DNA of 64,000 bases from Heliocidaris tuberculata. Taxonomy: Eukaryota > Echinodermata > Echinoidea > Camarodonta > Echinometridae. Each line of letters opens with the position of its first letter. Position 1 is the first letter of the stretch. Below the pieces are notes generated by a model. That model saw nothing but the letters and a program-made list of their open reading frames with translations, searched no databases and was not told the DNA's origin. Positions 1-13,500 of this stretch are shown here, piece by piece. The translations under genes were made by a program, and so were the position numbers. The stretch lies in assembly GCA_025618425.1 (NCBI GenBank), contig CM046838.1:12094466-12158465 (forward strand). Reading direction: 5' to 3'.

Positions 1-6
1 TCTTTC

Positions 7-46
<40 letters not shown>

Positions 47-1595
47 AGAAGAAGAGAAGAAGCTTCTGTTAAGTCCAAATTTAAATGGGATCTGGAGTAG
101 CCACAAGGGTGATTAAATGTAGCGTACCACCAAAGTGCATTGTGCTTAATCTCACATGCTACGCCACTTTAGCTACTCCTTTTTAGATTTAAAGATTTAT
201 TTTCTTTTAAAGTGCAGTGAACCATGCAAATTTTTATCGTGCTTTGTTTTAATTTTTGATGCAATATGACTTTGAATTTCGAGTTGTTTGAATTGAAAAT
301 TTTTTTGGGGTCCATTTTTGCAACTTTTACTTTGGCACCTTGAACAGATAAATGAATGTGTTCACTCATGCGTAAAGTTTCACTTTGTGTTCACCCACCA
401 GGTTAAAAAACAATTGAATTTCCTTTAGTTTGATATATAATTTATTGAATTTTATGAAAGTCTTCTATGAAAAACGTGAACTTGAAAAAGTGTTCTCTTC
501 CTTTTTTGTGCTGAGTGTACTTTAAAGGTTGGTCACAACCGGTCGTCATTCCTTGCTAGTGGTCTGCGATGGATTTCGCAGAAAACACTTGAGTAGCACG
601 CTCCACTCTGTACGTTTTTCCAAGCAAGCAGGAGCACGCAGGACACGCAAGGAGGCTGATGGAAATGTCCAACAAACTCTGCGTATGGCTACGAGTTTCG
701 ATGAACGCAGGTGACAGGTGCAGCCATCGTACTTCTTGCACGGGCTTCTTGAGAACATCGTACGGGCTTCTTGTGGAGGTCTCACGAAGCCCGTGGCTTC
801 ACACTGAGACGTAACATATCGCGCATTAGTTTCACCATGCAGGAAGTTACATTTCCCTGGTTTCACTGTAGCCTATACCTGTAAGCGGGGCTGTACGTTC
901 GCATCAAGAGTTCTTGCAGGTAAGGGGTGGGGGGGTTATGTTTATGAGGAGGGTGCAAGATGCGCAAGAGGAGATCACAGAGAGGTGCACGGCCGGTCGT
1001 GACCATAACAAGCGAGGGAGGTTCGAATCACAGGAGTTTGCCCACAGCCGATCACAGCTGCGGGCAAGCACGTGCAAAAACACGCACGATAAGTTGTGAC
1101 CGCATCATTAGCCTTTCCAGTGATCGCAGTAGGGGGGGGGGGGGGGGGGGGTCGGCAGAGTATGCCGTCAAAGAAAGCATGTGTATAGAGCCTTGATTTT
1201 GTTCTATTGACCCCGCCCTGTAATTCCCATAATATTTTCCTTACCCACTGCTTAACCCACCCTCTCTTCTGTTTCACAACGAAGATACCACCAATGAGTA
1301 ATCACAAAACTTGATATGGTACTATCAACATGATAAATGAGTGAAAATATATCATCTAAACAATTCCTGAGGTGACAGTATACTGTAAACCTTTCTACAC
1401 TGATCAGTTGTAGTTAAAAAGCGCTGTATAAAATGTCTATCATTGTTCATTTTTCTTATTACATATAACAGTTTTCTATAACCTCGGTGACAATTTTTAA
1501 AGTTTGTATAGGCAATGGCTGTAATGCTTTGATAAACTTAAGTTTATTTCATTTTTTTACAATACAGTAAAAATACAATTACTTTATCTCAAAAG
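1..1595. other. Upstream flank or intron of gene A, no exon seen
   Basis: The window opens with a 40-base A run followed by GAA repeats. I found no exon with splice sites here. Gene A's first two lectin exons and its signal peptide must lie to the left of the window, because the first visible exon at 1596 begins in the middle of a lectin domain. There is a 20-base G run near 1132. A weak inverted match links the sequence near 533-546 (GGTCACAACCGGTCGT) with the one near 990-1005, which hints at an old palindromic MITE. The short ORFs here look random. Confidence 0.6.
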
Positions 1596-1738
1596 GTTTA
1601 CCAACTGGTTGCTTCCACCTCCACTATCTGAAGGAGGCTGTGTTAGTATGAGATCTACATTCAGTGCTGTAGACCAAGGTAAATGGCGAGTGAGTAACTG
1701 TTCCCATCAAAGGGTTCACATTTGCCAACGTCCTAAAG
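1596..1738 (+). CDS. Gene A exon: C-terminal part of lectin domain 1
   Basis: This exon reads FTNWLLPPPLSEGGC, then KWRVSNCSHQRVHICQ, which is the last third of a C-type lectin-like domain ending in the usual WxxxxC..xxICx pattern. It matches the gene B exon at 33605-33753. It enters in phase 2 and leaves in phase 1. The EPN/QPD sugar-binding triplet is absent, so calcium-dependent sugar binding by this domain is doubtful. Confidence 0.82.
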
Positions 1739-2508
1739 GTAGGTAAAGTATATACAACCAGTTTAAACTTATATTTAAATGATATTCAACTCCAACTAAA
1801 AAAAACCGTTATACAATAATATGATAATACACTAGAAATCATTTGAAATGGTCTATTTAGAGCGAAACGTTTGATTGAATGAAAGCATTATCCCGCAAAT
1901 TCACTGTCGTAGATTGGAATTTATAATTTTGTTTAATGCGGTGTCATGAAAACATACCTCTTGTTAAGAAAATGACTTCATTTTTTCTATTGAATGTGGC
2001 TTTTATACGTGGTTTCTAAAAGAAATATCCTAGTTAATATGGTTTTAAAAGAATTTTGATGCATGTGGGAAAGCTCTCAAACTATCTCGAAGGACTGAGT
2101 ATGTTGTGATACCTCCTACAAAGCACTGAGCAGTGACGAACGGCCAATTTATGATATTGGACTTTAGTAATATCTAAAAAATGGTGTGAATGATAGGCCT
2201 CCCAAAAATTATTTCTAAAAAAAAAAAAAATCGAATTTGATGTACTCGAGTATTCATTTTCTTAAAAAGATATTTGTGTCAAATTTCCTTTTTTGAGATC
2301 CCCGCTGTCTATGGCACCTATTTGATCAATCTCACTTTCGCATCTATGGAGAAGGGAAAAACTTTGACGCTGCAAGAACAGATTGTCAGAACGACGGTGG
2401 GGATCTGGCTGTCATCAGATCGGAAGAACTGAACGTAAGAGTGTACATTTTAAGTGGCGTTCCACCATAGGATGAAGCCGGCACGAGTCCCTCTTGAAGG
2501 CCGGCGAC

Positions 2509-2540
<32 letters not shown>

Positions 2541-4048
2541 CTCTAACGCACGCGCTCTGGTCTCCCCTATTCTGGATTGATTTTCATGGTAACAGATAAA
2601 TTGTTATAAGGTATATGAGTGGGCGTATATGTGCGTTGTGCGAGTGTGTGTGCGCGTAAGCGATGTGATAAATATGTACGGACGGCTGTCTTTGGGTGGC
2701 CATGAATATGGGAATGGGTTTGTGTCACAGAACTCCTAAAGACGTCTTTAGGAGTTCTGTGGTTTGTGCGTGTATGAGAGAGTGTTTGGGCGTTTGGGGT
2801 TGTGTTGGGGTGGGCGTTGGCATGGTTGGTCTGCATGTAGGGGGGGGGGGGGGGCGGGGGTACTCGTTTTTGCAAAGGTTCTTTTTTCCGAAACATAAAT
2901 TCCACATAGTAGGGGGTTCATAATTCCGAAAATGAAATAGGGTTCTTAGTTCCGAACATTCGATGCATTACTCTGAAGGTTCGTTATTCCGATGGTTCGT
3001 AATTCCGAAAATGAAATAGGGTTCGTAATTCCGAAAATGAAAAAGGGTTCATAATTGCGAAGTTTCGAAATTCCGAAAATGCAATAGAGCCCTACACAAC
3101 TTTTCGGAATTACGAACCTTCGGAAATATAAACCCTTTTTCATTTTCGGAATTACGAACCGTCGGAGTAACGAACCTTCGGAAATACGAACCGTCGGAAA
3201 AACGAACCTTCGGAATTATGAACCTTCAGAAAAAACGACATGTAACCGCGTGTAGTTGGGATTTTACAGACAACGTTTGGCGAACGTATATAGCCATTCC
3301 GAATACGCAACTCGGGATCTAACAATGAGTTGTAGACAGGAAAATTGACCACTAAAGAATCTAACATCTCAAAATGATTAGTCTACAGTGATACTAACAG
3401 GGCATGCGCAGGTAAATATATAATATATATATATGTTGAAAATAAAGCTCACAACATCATATAGAATACACACACGAGGAGCATGTTTTTAACTTCACAA
3501 GCGCTTTCGATTTATTCTCTTCAGGTGAATTGAGCCTTTGATAGTTTTACATGACTTTATATACAAGTATAATTAAGGAAATACAGTAATATTCAAATGA
3601 GGAGTTATCATTTCGGCAGCAGGTGGGTGTGTTGTCCTATAGTTGTTTTTACGACATGATTAATCTTAAAATCTTAATCTAAGATTAAGCGTTGTAAGTA
3701 GGAAGTCTTCTATGTTCAGTTTGTTTGAGAATCTTAATCCATACAACTCAACACATCGTAAAGTTACACAAAGATTCTTAATGATGTAAAACATCTAATG
3801 TTTCCTGTATTCATGGGAATAACAAACAAAGGTGAGTGACTGTAAAAAAAGAACAAAGAAAAAAGAGTCCTATAAGTTATAGGACATTTCCTAGCATTCG
3901 GATTGAACGTGCATAGTCCTAAGAAGAGAAAGACATAGAGTGATGGGGGGGGGGGGCAGGGCAGAAGAGAGAGAGAGAGAGAGAGCGAGGAAAAAGAGGG
4001 GAAAAACAGGGGTAACGAGAGAGGGAAGGGCAGAAGGAAAAGAGAGAA

Positions 4049-4084
<36 letters not shown>

Positions 4085-5603
4085 AGGAGAGATGGTAAAA
4101 GATGCATAGGGTATCGTTTCCTGGATTACATAATTCAAATACATCAATCTTTTTATATAATTTTATACATGTTTGAAGATAAAGAATGTCTTGATATAAA
4201 TCAAATAATAGTAATACATACAGAGGAACACAGATATATATATTATTCTTTATCATCTTTTTCTTTCAGATATCCTAAAATATTAAAAATATTAAAAATA
4301 TTAGTACTACAAAGCATTCAAAAGGCATGAATTTTGAAATGAAGCATTTTTCTTTTAGACATCTTTTAATTTTGTTGTCTTCTTTCATTTTGTAAAAAGG
4401 TAATATATCAAAGTTTGGTTCTTGTGAGCCAGCACATTTTTCGATGTGAGCACTCACTTTTAGTTGTCGATATTGTTCTTGGCGTATTTGCTGTCTATGT
4501 ACAGTGAGTCTGTGACGAAGTGTGTCCCCTGTTTCACCTATATATTGTTCCCCACAGCCATGGCAAATTATACAATCAGGGGCGGATCCAGGATTTCGTA
4601 TAAGGGGGGGGGGGGCACACAAATGCAGGATCGTCAACTTTGGGAAACTGCTTGGAGGGAGACCCATATTTTTTTGGTCTCGCCAGCCCTCCAAAAGTCG
4701 CTCAGTGGGGGGGGGGGGGGGGGGGGGGGGGTTTATGGGGTCCAGTTCCCCTCCATAATTCTCTGACAAACAAACAAAACAACAACAACAACAAAAGGTT
4801 TTCTGGTCAAAAGGGGGGGGGGCACAATGCATTGTTTTCCCTCAAAAGGTGGGGGGGGGGGGGGGGGCACGGGCCGGGATCCCCCCACCCCTAAATCCGC
4901 CACTATATACAATATATGAGATACTGTGTAGTACATGTGAAAGGGAATGATATTTGGAACACTTCATCTTTGTTTCTGAAGATAATATGATTAGTTTCTT
5001 TTATATATGGGCAAGCTTTGCATCTTTTATCGTTACATTTTGTTATATCATTTTTCATACCATTAAGGTGTGATTTCGGGGCTGCCCTAGTTAACAAGCG
5101 TTTCAAATTTGGGCTTTGGCGTTTACTGGAGATTAAATGCGTTCCTTTAAATGTTTGCTTTAATTCTCTGTCGTTTGACAAGGCGGTCATTGTTTCTTTT
5201 ATCAGTTTAGAGACATTTAGATTATTTGGATTATGAGTGTGAATAAAAGATATGGATTCAGTATTTTCATTTTTCGGCTTACATGATCTTAGTCCTTCTA
5301 AAGACAGTTTTTCAGCTTTTACAATACCATTCTGGATGATTTTCTCAGGATATTCTCTGGCTTTTAACATGTGTTTTAATTCTAACAATTGTTTCTTACG
5401 AACATCAGTATCTGATACTATTGTGCAAATACGTCTAGCTAAACTATAGGGAACATTTGTTTTACAGTGTCTTGGGCAGGGGCGGATCCAGGATTTCGTA
5501 TAAGGGGGGGCACACAAATGCAGGATTGTCAACTTTGGGAAACTGCTTGGAGGGAGACCCATATTTTTTTGGTCTCTCGCCAGCCCTCCAAAAGTCGCTC
5601 AGT

Positions 5604-5634
<31 letters not shown>

Positions 5635-7428
5635 GGCGAGCAAAAAGAACAATTTCGCCAGCCCTCCAAAAGTCGCTCAGTGGGGGGGGGGGGGGGGGTT
5701 ATGGGGTCCAGTTCCCCTCCATAATTCTCTGACAAGCAAAAAAAAAAAAAAAAAAAAAGGTTTTCTGGTAGAAAAGGGGGGGGGGGGCACAATCGCACAT
5801 TGCATTGTTTTCCCTCAAAAGGGGGGGGGGGGCACGGGCCGGGATTGCCCCCCCCCCCTGAATCCGCCACTGGTCTTGGGTGACACGACTTGAAGTGTAA
5901 GTACTGGTGTGTATAACTTTATAGAATATATCTGTTTTAATTTTGTTCAAATCGTTTATTACCATTATGTCCAAAAGACTTATTTTCTCATTGCTAGTTT
6001 CAAACTTAAATGATATTCTGGTGAAGTTGTTGAAGGATATTGTCGAATGGGGTTATATCTCCAAATTCTGCCTTCCATATAATGAAACAATCATCAAGAT
6101 ATCTAAGCCAGTTTTCCTTTATGTAGGATTTAACCCCGCTACTAAAGTTCCGTTCTACTTCAGCATATAATTTCAGTGGCATATGTGGGGGCCATTTTAG
6201 TTTCCATGGCTGTTCCTCTTATTTGTAGATAAAATTCATTATCAAAACAAAAAGAATTATTAGTTAGGATAAATCTTACAGCATCAATTATGAACCTAAA
6301 ACGTGAGTCAACAATATTGCGATGTTCTTCTAGCCAAAAAGTTATGCCTTCTATTCCTGCATCGTGAGGAATATTGGTATATAGACTGTTCACGTCATAC
6401 GTGACAAGGATAGAGTTTTCGTCTACTGATTCAGGTAGGTTGTTCAGAAAGTCTAAATCATCCCTGACAAAGCTAGGAACAAATTGTGTAAGGGGTTTCA
6501 ATATGATATCAATAAAATTGCTTAGTCTATGTGTAGAGCAAATTGGACCAGCTATAATCGGTCTCATTTTAAGCTGGTTAGGCATTTTACATTGAATATA
6601 AGGGGATTGCTTACTTTTTATTTCATCCTGTATATCTTTGCACTGATGTATTTTTGATGTACTTTTGGTAATCCATACAGCTGGTTACTACTCCTAAATT
6701 TAAAATTAGTCAAAAAGTCTACCTCATCTTTTGTTAAGCAATGCTTGTATTTATTAATTAATTTCTTCATCTTGTTCATAATTTTATTATCTGTATTCTC
6801 GTTTAATTTAAAATACGTTGATTCTTCATTTTTGAAATATAAAAATCTTCATTCATTATTACAAATGCTTCTCCCTTGTTTGCCTGCCCCCCCCCCCCAT
6901 CACTCTATTTCTTTCTCTTCTTAGGACTATGCACGTTCAATCCGAATGCTGGGAAATGTTCTATAACTTATAGGACTCTTTTTTCTTTGTTCCATTTTTA
7001 CAGTCACCCACCTTTGTTTGTTATTCCCATGAATACCAGGAAACAGATATTAAGAATCTTTGTGTAACTTTACGATGTGTTGAGTTGTATGGATTAAGAT
7101 TCTCAAACAAACTGAACATAGAAGACTTCCTACTTCAACGCTTAATCTAAGATTAAGATTAAGATTAATCATGTCGTAAAAACAACTATAGGACAATGTT
7201 ACAAACCTCGTCCTCATTTGAATATTACTGTATTTCCTTAATTATACTTGTATATAAAGTCATGTAAAACTATCAAAGGCTCACTTCACCTGAAGAGAAT
7301 AAATCGAAAGCGCTTGTGAAGTTAAAAACATGCTCCTCGTGTGTGTATTCTATACGATGTTGTGAACTTTATTTTCTACATATTTTTAACACTGCATTTC
7401 GTCGGAACTTTGTTCCTGTGAACATTTT

Positions 7429-7508
<80 letters not shown>

Positions 7509-10500
7509 TGTGTGTGTGTGTGTGTGTGTGGTGTGGGTGTGTACCTATATGAGAAACGAAATGAACGCTTTTGACATTACAAATACATTGAAAATATGCA
7601 ATCATTTACAAAAGACATGAAATCAGATCCACGAAATAATTTTTTTCTTTGAATTTATAAAGTCTTTCTTGACAGCGATGGTAATCTCCAGCGTTTCACC
7701 TACCCAGTGTTACTGGTTTGGTCTTGAAGACGTGGGGAGAAATGACACATTCATATGGGTAGACGGCACCAGGCTAAGGTAATCGTATGGCAGTGCTACA
7801 AATTCATAAAATGAAACAAAAATCGCTCAGTTGACATGATTGATGCAACACATTGACAAATCACCCGAGTTAAAGTGTATTTTTTTTAATCTACAGAAAC
7901 GTGACTATTATTTCCTTTCACCAGAGACAAGAATTTTTTTAAAGTCATTATCATGATAGCAGATATAGCCACATTTAAGAGACAACTAGGCCTATAGACC
8001 TACCTCCTTCCACAGAACTATTTTTTGTTTGTAAGCGCTATGGTACATTTTGTGTATAACGCTGTATAAGTGATCATTATTATTATCATTATGATATAAA
8101 CTTTTTGCAGAATATGCTACAGATATATGATTTGGACCTTTCATATACAAAAAGTCTCCCAAATTGATTCGAACTGAAATTTGGAGTTAAAACTTGAATG
8201 ACGTATTTTGAAAAATAGCATTATCATACTACAATTAAATAAAAGGGAAGGTTTCATCCGTTGTGTGAAAGGCAGGTGCCAATGTATTATTTATCCTGTG
8301 TGACACCTGAAGAAACAGAGAAATAATGGATTGTCTTCATTTTGTATACCTGACTGTGCCATGAAACGGAGTTTGGTCTGGTCATTAAGTTGCTGGAAAG
8401 CAGCAGTAGCAGTGTGGGAGACAGCTGTTATTGGAGGACAACGGATGCCACATGTTTAAGAGACAATTGAGTTTCGCATATTTAGTGAACACGCATGATC
8501 TCTCATCTACACTGACTGCTTTGCTGCTGCACAGAACTCTATACAGAAAAATTTGAGTTTAATATCTTTAAAAAAGCATATATAAAATATCTAGGTTATT
8601 TTAATCCGGGCAATGTGTGACTGTAATCTGAGATATCTGTAGTACTCGCAGACAAACATAAAGTCATATATTGTTCACATGCCTTGGGATTATTAATATG
8701 ATTTTTAAAAATCAAATGAAGTCAAATCGGACAAGTCACGGTAACGGTTCCCCAACGAGCATCATGGTTCAAAGTTCACGCTTGTTCATTGATGAATTGT
8801 TTCGTTTATACCGGACGACATCCAACGTCCTTCAATGTCGACTCCAACTCCTTCTATATCGTCAGTCTCCATGACTGAATAGGGAATGATAATGCAATGT
8901 TAAAATGACAGTTTTCCAAAGCGCGCGCGCGTATTTATTACATAATGATGACAACTAATGTCACAATGTTTTTTATGTTCAAGTGAAGAGGAATCCCGGT
9001 GGGCTACTGGACAAGTTATCCACCGGAACAATGATTGTGGATGTCTGTCCTCAAACGGCGATGGAACCTGGAATAATTCAAATTGCTCCTCAACACAGCC
9101 GTATATTTGCGAGAGACCTCACGGTAAGGAAAGGAAATTTGAATAATTTGAATTTAAAAGGCCATTAATCAATTATGCTATTAGTAAGTTAGTTTCTAAG
9201 CTAATTGATATCGTTATAACCGACTATTACTTGCAGATCTTTTTGTTGCCGCTGAAAAACTGGTGGTAGTTGTGAACCCACTCTTTTTGACTTAAAGAAA
9301 GACTATGTTTTTCTCACGTTTAATATCAATCAACCCTGGACGAATGACTTGTTCGTTTTAATGGTATTAAAACTTTTAGATAGATTATTGAAAGTGTAAA
9401 CGTTTATTCAGTCTTACATAGCAAGTGGACTGAGGTCAACAGTGTCCTGTATTACATGCCGTCGAACTCAGTGAATTATTTCGAAGCGAGAGAATACTGC
9501 GAACAACTCGGTGGAATGTTAGCCCAACTGAAGACTGCAGAGATATCTGTGAGTAAAATAGGATGCTTACAGTTCTTTCAGAGACTCTGTGGGGAATAAT
9601 ATGGAAAAGTATATTTTTTATCCTTTCTTGGAAAGCCACTGTCATAAAGCTGATATTGGATGTATTATGTTTTAAGTTTCTTGGATGAAAGTCTTCAGGG
9701 CCCCGTTGCATAAAACTTACCATTAACGTAACTTTGCCATCAATGGTAACTCCCATGGAAATCTTGATTTTGATTGGCTGTTGAATGATGTTACCATGGT
9801 AGTTACCATTGATAGCAGAGTTACCATTAATGGTAAGTTTTATGCAACGGGGCCCAGAAGCGTCAATTCCACAAGACCTATATTGAATTCTACACGGCTG
9901 TGGCTCATCCAGCGCAACTAGGGAAGTCACTGTGATTACCACTTTGTTTATAGCCTTGCGTTTTGCATATAAACGGTGAAAAGTACTGTCATAATACCCC
10001 TAAGGAACTAAAGAAAGTGCATATAATGCATATGTGATATCTATTCACAAAAATGTCAAATATTAATCTTTTCAATGTGAAGCTGAAACGATTAATGAAT
10101 CACTTTTCATTACATGTCTTGTTTAACTAAGAGCAATTTTAACTTTGATTGGATTTGCAGGTATCCGTATTGAACAACTTTGGTCATGGTTTCTGGTTCG
10201 GACTAGACGATTTGGGTAGTGAAGGCGATTTCCGATGGGCCGATGGAACGTTGCTCAACGATACAGGGTAATGTAATGGCTCCTTCAATAAAATTCATTA
10301 AATGATTCCACCATTTTTCATCGTCTTAAAATGCATCATTGTTTAGAAATTCATTGTAAAAAAAAGGAAAAATAAACAACTATAAAGCATCTTTAGATTA
10401 TGATAATGACCAAATGCACTTTCGATATAAAACATTTATCAAGATTTAGCAGTTGGGATACGAATGAGCCTGACAATGTGGAAGGATACGAACATTGTGT

Positions 10501-13500
10501 TGCAGAGACAACTGGAGGTTGGAGAGACCGCTTCTGCAGTGAAAACCACACATTTGTCTGCGAGATATCACAAGGTATGCTTTTTACTTTTAGTGAATAC
10601 ATGTTATCATTATCAATCTAATAAGGTCATGATCGCAATAGGTTTTCAGTTTATAAAGATGAGACAAATATTTAATTCAAATTCATATTTAGTCAGGAAT
10701 AAAAAAAAAGTAAACAAGATCGATAACTTGCATTTGTCAAAATTGTGTCAAATGGTCAACAATGGTCAATAATTATTAACATAGCGGTCAGCCACATTTC
10801 CACTTGAAAATATTTTTTTTTACCAAAGGACCCCTTACGAAATAGTTCGGATGTCATTTAACTTATTGAACATTTTTTGTTCTATTGTCCCTCATGTTTT
10901 GTTATATCAGCGCCCCCACTTCGTGTGCAAGCTGTGACATCTGCACCGTTTGGTAGCGTCGGAACCTCACCAAGTTACACGTGCATACTCAGCCCTCCAG
11001 GCAACACACCAGAGATTCTGACAACTACGGAAAGACTGGTGGAACAGAGCTGGACTGAACAGGGATACACCCTAGATGTTCCAGGCGAAACCAGCGTAAC
11101 ACCTGGACTGATCACCCAGTCTCTACCCGCCACAAACCAGTCAGTCGGTGTATATAAATGTCTGAGTACCTCAACATCTAGTGGCACTTCTACATCAGTT
11201 GCAGTGACAATACTTTCCAAGAACAGTACGAGTGTATTATATCTTATGTAGAATATGACTTTTCTTGAAGTCAGAATAGATGAAGAAAATCCCTCAAGAA
11301 ATTAAAAATATGTCATTATTATAGTGAATAGAAGACATGGGTCTGCACATGATCGCCACGTAATTGGCTTTGAAGCTGCAACTGACCAAGACATTAATTA
11401 CGTTGGAAACATGAATTCAAATTGAAGTTAAATTTCATAGACGGAAAAGTAAACATAAAAGATCTTTCTAATGATTTTACTTATGAGTGTGAGATAAGTA
11501 TCAGTATAAAGTTAATTATAAATCGGGGGATTCGACTGTGACTACTTACTTACCATGGAAACTTACAAAATCGAAATCGGGGTATATTGTTAGTATAAAA
11601 GTACCCATTACTAAGAAACATAAAAATGTAGGATATATTTAACTTTTTAGGGCATTTCGAACCCGAGGATGGCCACCTTACAAGGACAGTTTACCCAGGA
11701 GAGAGTATTGCACTCTCAGTCACCAAGAAGGACACGTACACTGCTGGTGACGAGCAGATCCGATGGAGGACATTCTCCAATCTTGCTGAAGGATCTCTGT
11801 CACCAGCAGCTGATGGTAGTCTGGTGTTCACGATTGATTCTGCAACCAAGAAAGATGCCAACATCTATGGAACTTATCAAGAGGGTCAACTGGAAAGTCT
11901 GCAGTATAGCCTCATCAGAGTCATTGTCAGCGGTATGAATTTTTAAACATGTTTTACCATTTTCTCCATCTCGGTCGTTTGATTATGTAATTCTGCTCTT
12001 ATTTTGACACTGAATAAAACAAAGTTGAAAATATGACAAATAACTGAAAACCTAAAAGCATCAAAGCTTGTACAAAAATCTAATGATTTGTTCATATTGT
12101 ATTAAAACGAAGATTGTCTTAAAGGAAGATGGGGTGTACCATTCTGTGATCGTTTGTGTGATAATTGCTACAACGGAGGGATCTGTCATCCTCAGTCCGG
12201 AACATGTATCTGCCCTCCTGGATTCTCTGGAAGAAATTGCTTAACAGGTGAACATAAAATGAACTTTAAACATCTATATTTGAAAGGATATATCTGTAAC
12301 TTTACGTCTAATATTTCAAACGTTTTGGAATTAATTCTTTACCTAACATTTATATAGGAGTTGATCTAGTATCAACGCGAAAGACTTTACAGCGTGAGCT
12401 CCATCAGTATGAAGTGCTTTCCAACTAAATTCAGCAGATTCCTTTATTCAGATCATTAAAAAAAATCTCAAGTCATATCTTTTCTCATATTATTACATCT
12501 CGGTAGTTGTGTTCTTGTTTATTTATCAATATGAATTATTCATTTCGGCGCCCTTCTGCGATTCAAATCAATGGTGCACTGTGGGTGCTTTTTACCCCTT
12601 TTAAAAGAGAGGAGAAATTATTTTCAGTTACCACTTTGACAGCCTGAATTAGATTCGATTTAGTTTGATGGATAATTTATGGGATGATTTTTGATATATC
12701 AAAGAAAAAGGTCACTCTAGGCTAACAATGGAATATTTCACTGGCACATATTTCTTATAAGATATTTGAACCCTTCTGTAATATAAAGCATGTGGTGAAC
12801 ACCGATTTGGCTGGGATTGTGAAGTTTCATGCGGTCCTGGGGAGGTTCTTGAATCGTGTGCTGGAAGTAGGGTGTGTCTTCCTGATCCGTATGGATGCAG
12901 TTGTCTTGCTGGATATACAGGCATCAGTTGTAACCAAGGTAGGCGAATTACAATCGTATCTCCCTATGGACTTTGTAAAGCACATAGAAGTATAAAGCTG
13001 TAAAATGATAGGCCTATATAGGTTTATTTATTCCCCTCATTACGAAAAGTGCAAGGGTATTCGAGAATGCACTTTATGTCTGCAAAAAAAGGATTAATCA
13101 TAACAACAACAAAAAAGCTTTAGAGAAGTGCTGCCTACGGCTCAAGAAAAGAGAAAAACGGAAACTGTCTACAACATTGCAAGATTACATCTTTTTGTCT
13201 CTATAGTATGCCCACATGGGAAGTTCGGAGTAGATTGTCTTCAAGAATGTCATTGTTTGGATGGAACGCCATGTGATGTCTTCACGGGAAGATGCGAAGT
13301 AAACTGTGAGAGTGGTTGGTCTGGACAAGAATGTCAAGGTAACTTTCAGGACAGGGAATCTTTAAGGGACTAAATTGATCAGTTTTTCTTCAATTAGCGA
13401 CACTGGTATTTCTCTTTTGTTCCTTGCTGTTTATTCTGATGGGTGCAAGATGAAAAGCTTCAGTATGCTTCTTTGCAACACATTCTCCAAAACTATCATA

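Larger units (their letters stand above)
4275..6850 (-). pseudogene. Penelope-like reverse transcriptase / GIY-YIG endonuclease, broken
   Basis: Reading from 6850 downward, one sees YGLPKVHQ (about 6655-6682), then MRPIIAGPICS, ILVTYDVNSLYTNIP and FYLQIRGTAMETKMAPTYA. The usual glycine in AMGT is glutamate here. After a frameshift near 6175 come YAEVERNF and RYLDDCFIIW, with the catalytic YLDD at 6090-6101. The C-terminal part contains CKACPYIKETN and CIICHGCGEQYIGETGDTL, the GIY-YIG nuclease, which is split by a MITE insertion at 4577-4905. Because of the frameshifts and the insertions, this copy cannot be active. Confidence 0.83.
3434..7381 (-). mobile_element. Penelope-like retroelement with ~530-bp inverted terminal repeats
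   Basis: Sequence 3434-3965 and sequence about 6880-7381 are inverted copies of each other (for example GAGGAGCATGTTTTTAACTT on the left and its complement on the right). Between them, on the minus strand, lie remains of a Penelope-type reverse transcriptase followed by a GIY-YIG endonuclease. Long inverted or direct terminal repeats are known for this class. The element fills the intron between lectin exons 2434 and 7663 of gene A. Two hAT-type MITEs are inserted into it, so it is older than they are. Confidence 0.82.

Noticed and set aside
3764..4256. Leucine/serine-rich minus-strand ORFs
   Set aside because: They are translations of the GA simple repeat and of a terminal repeat of the Penelope-like element.
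10975..11220. Minus-strand ORF across the first Ig exon of gene A (and its twin at 45248-45493)
   Set aside because: Both are antisense to conserved Ig exons with good splice sites, and are conserved only because the exon is.
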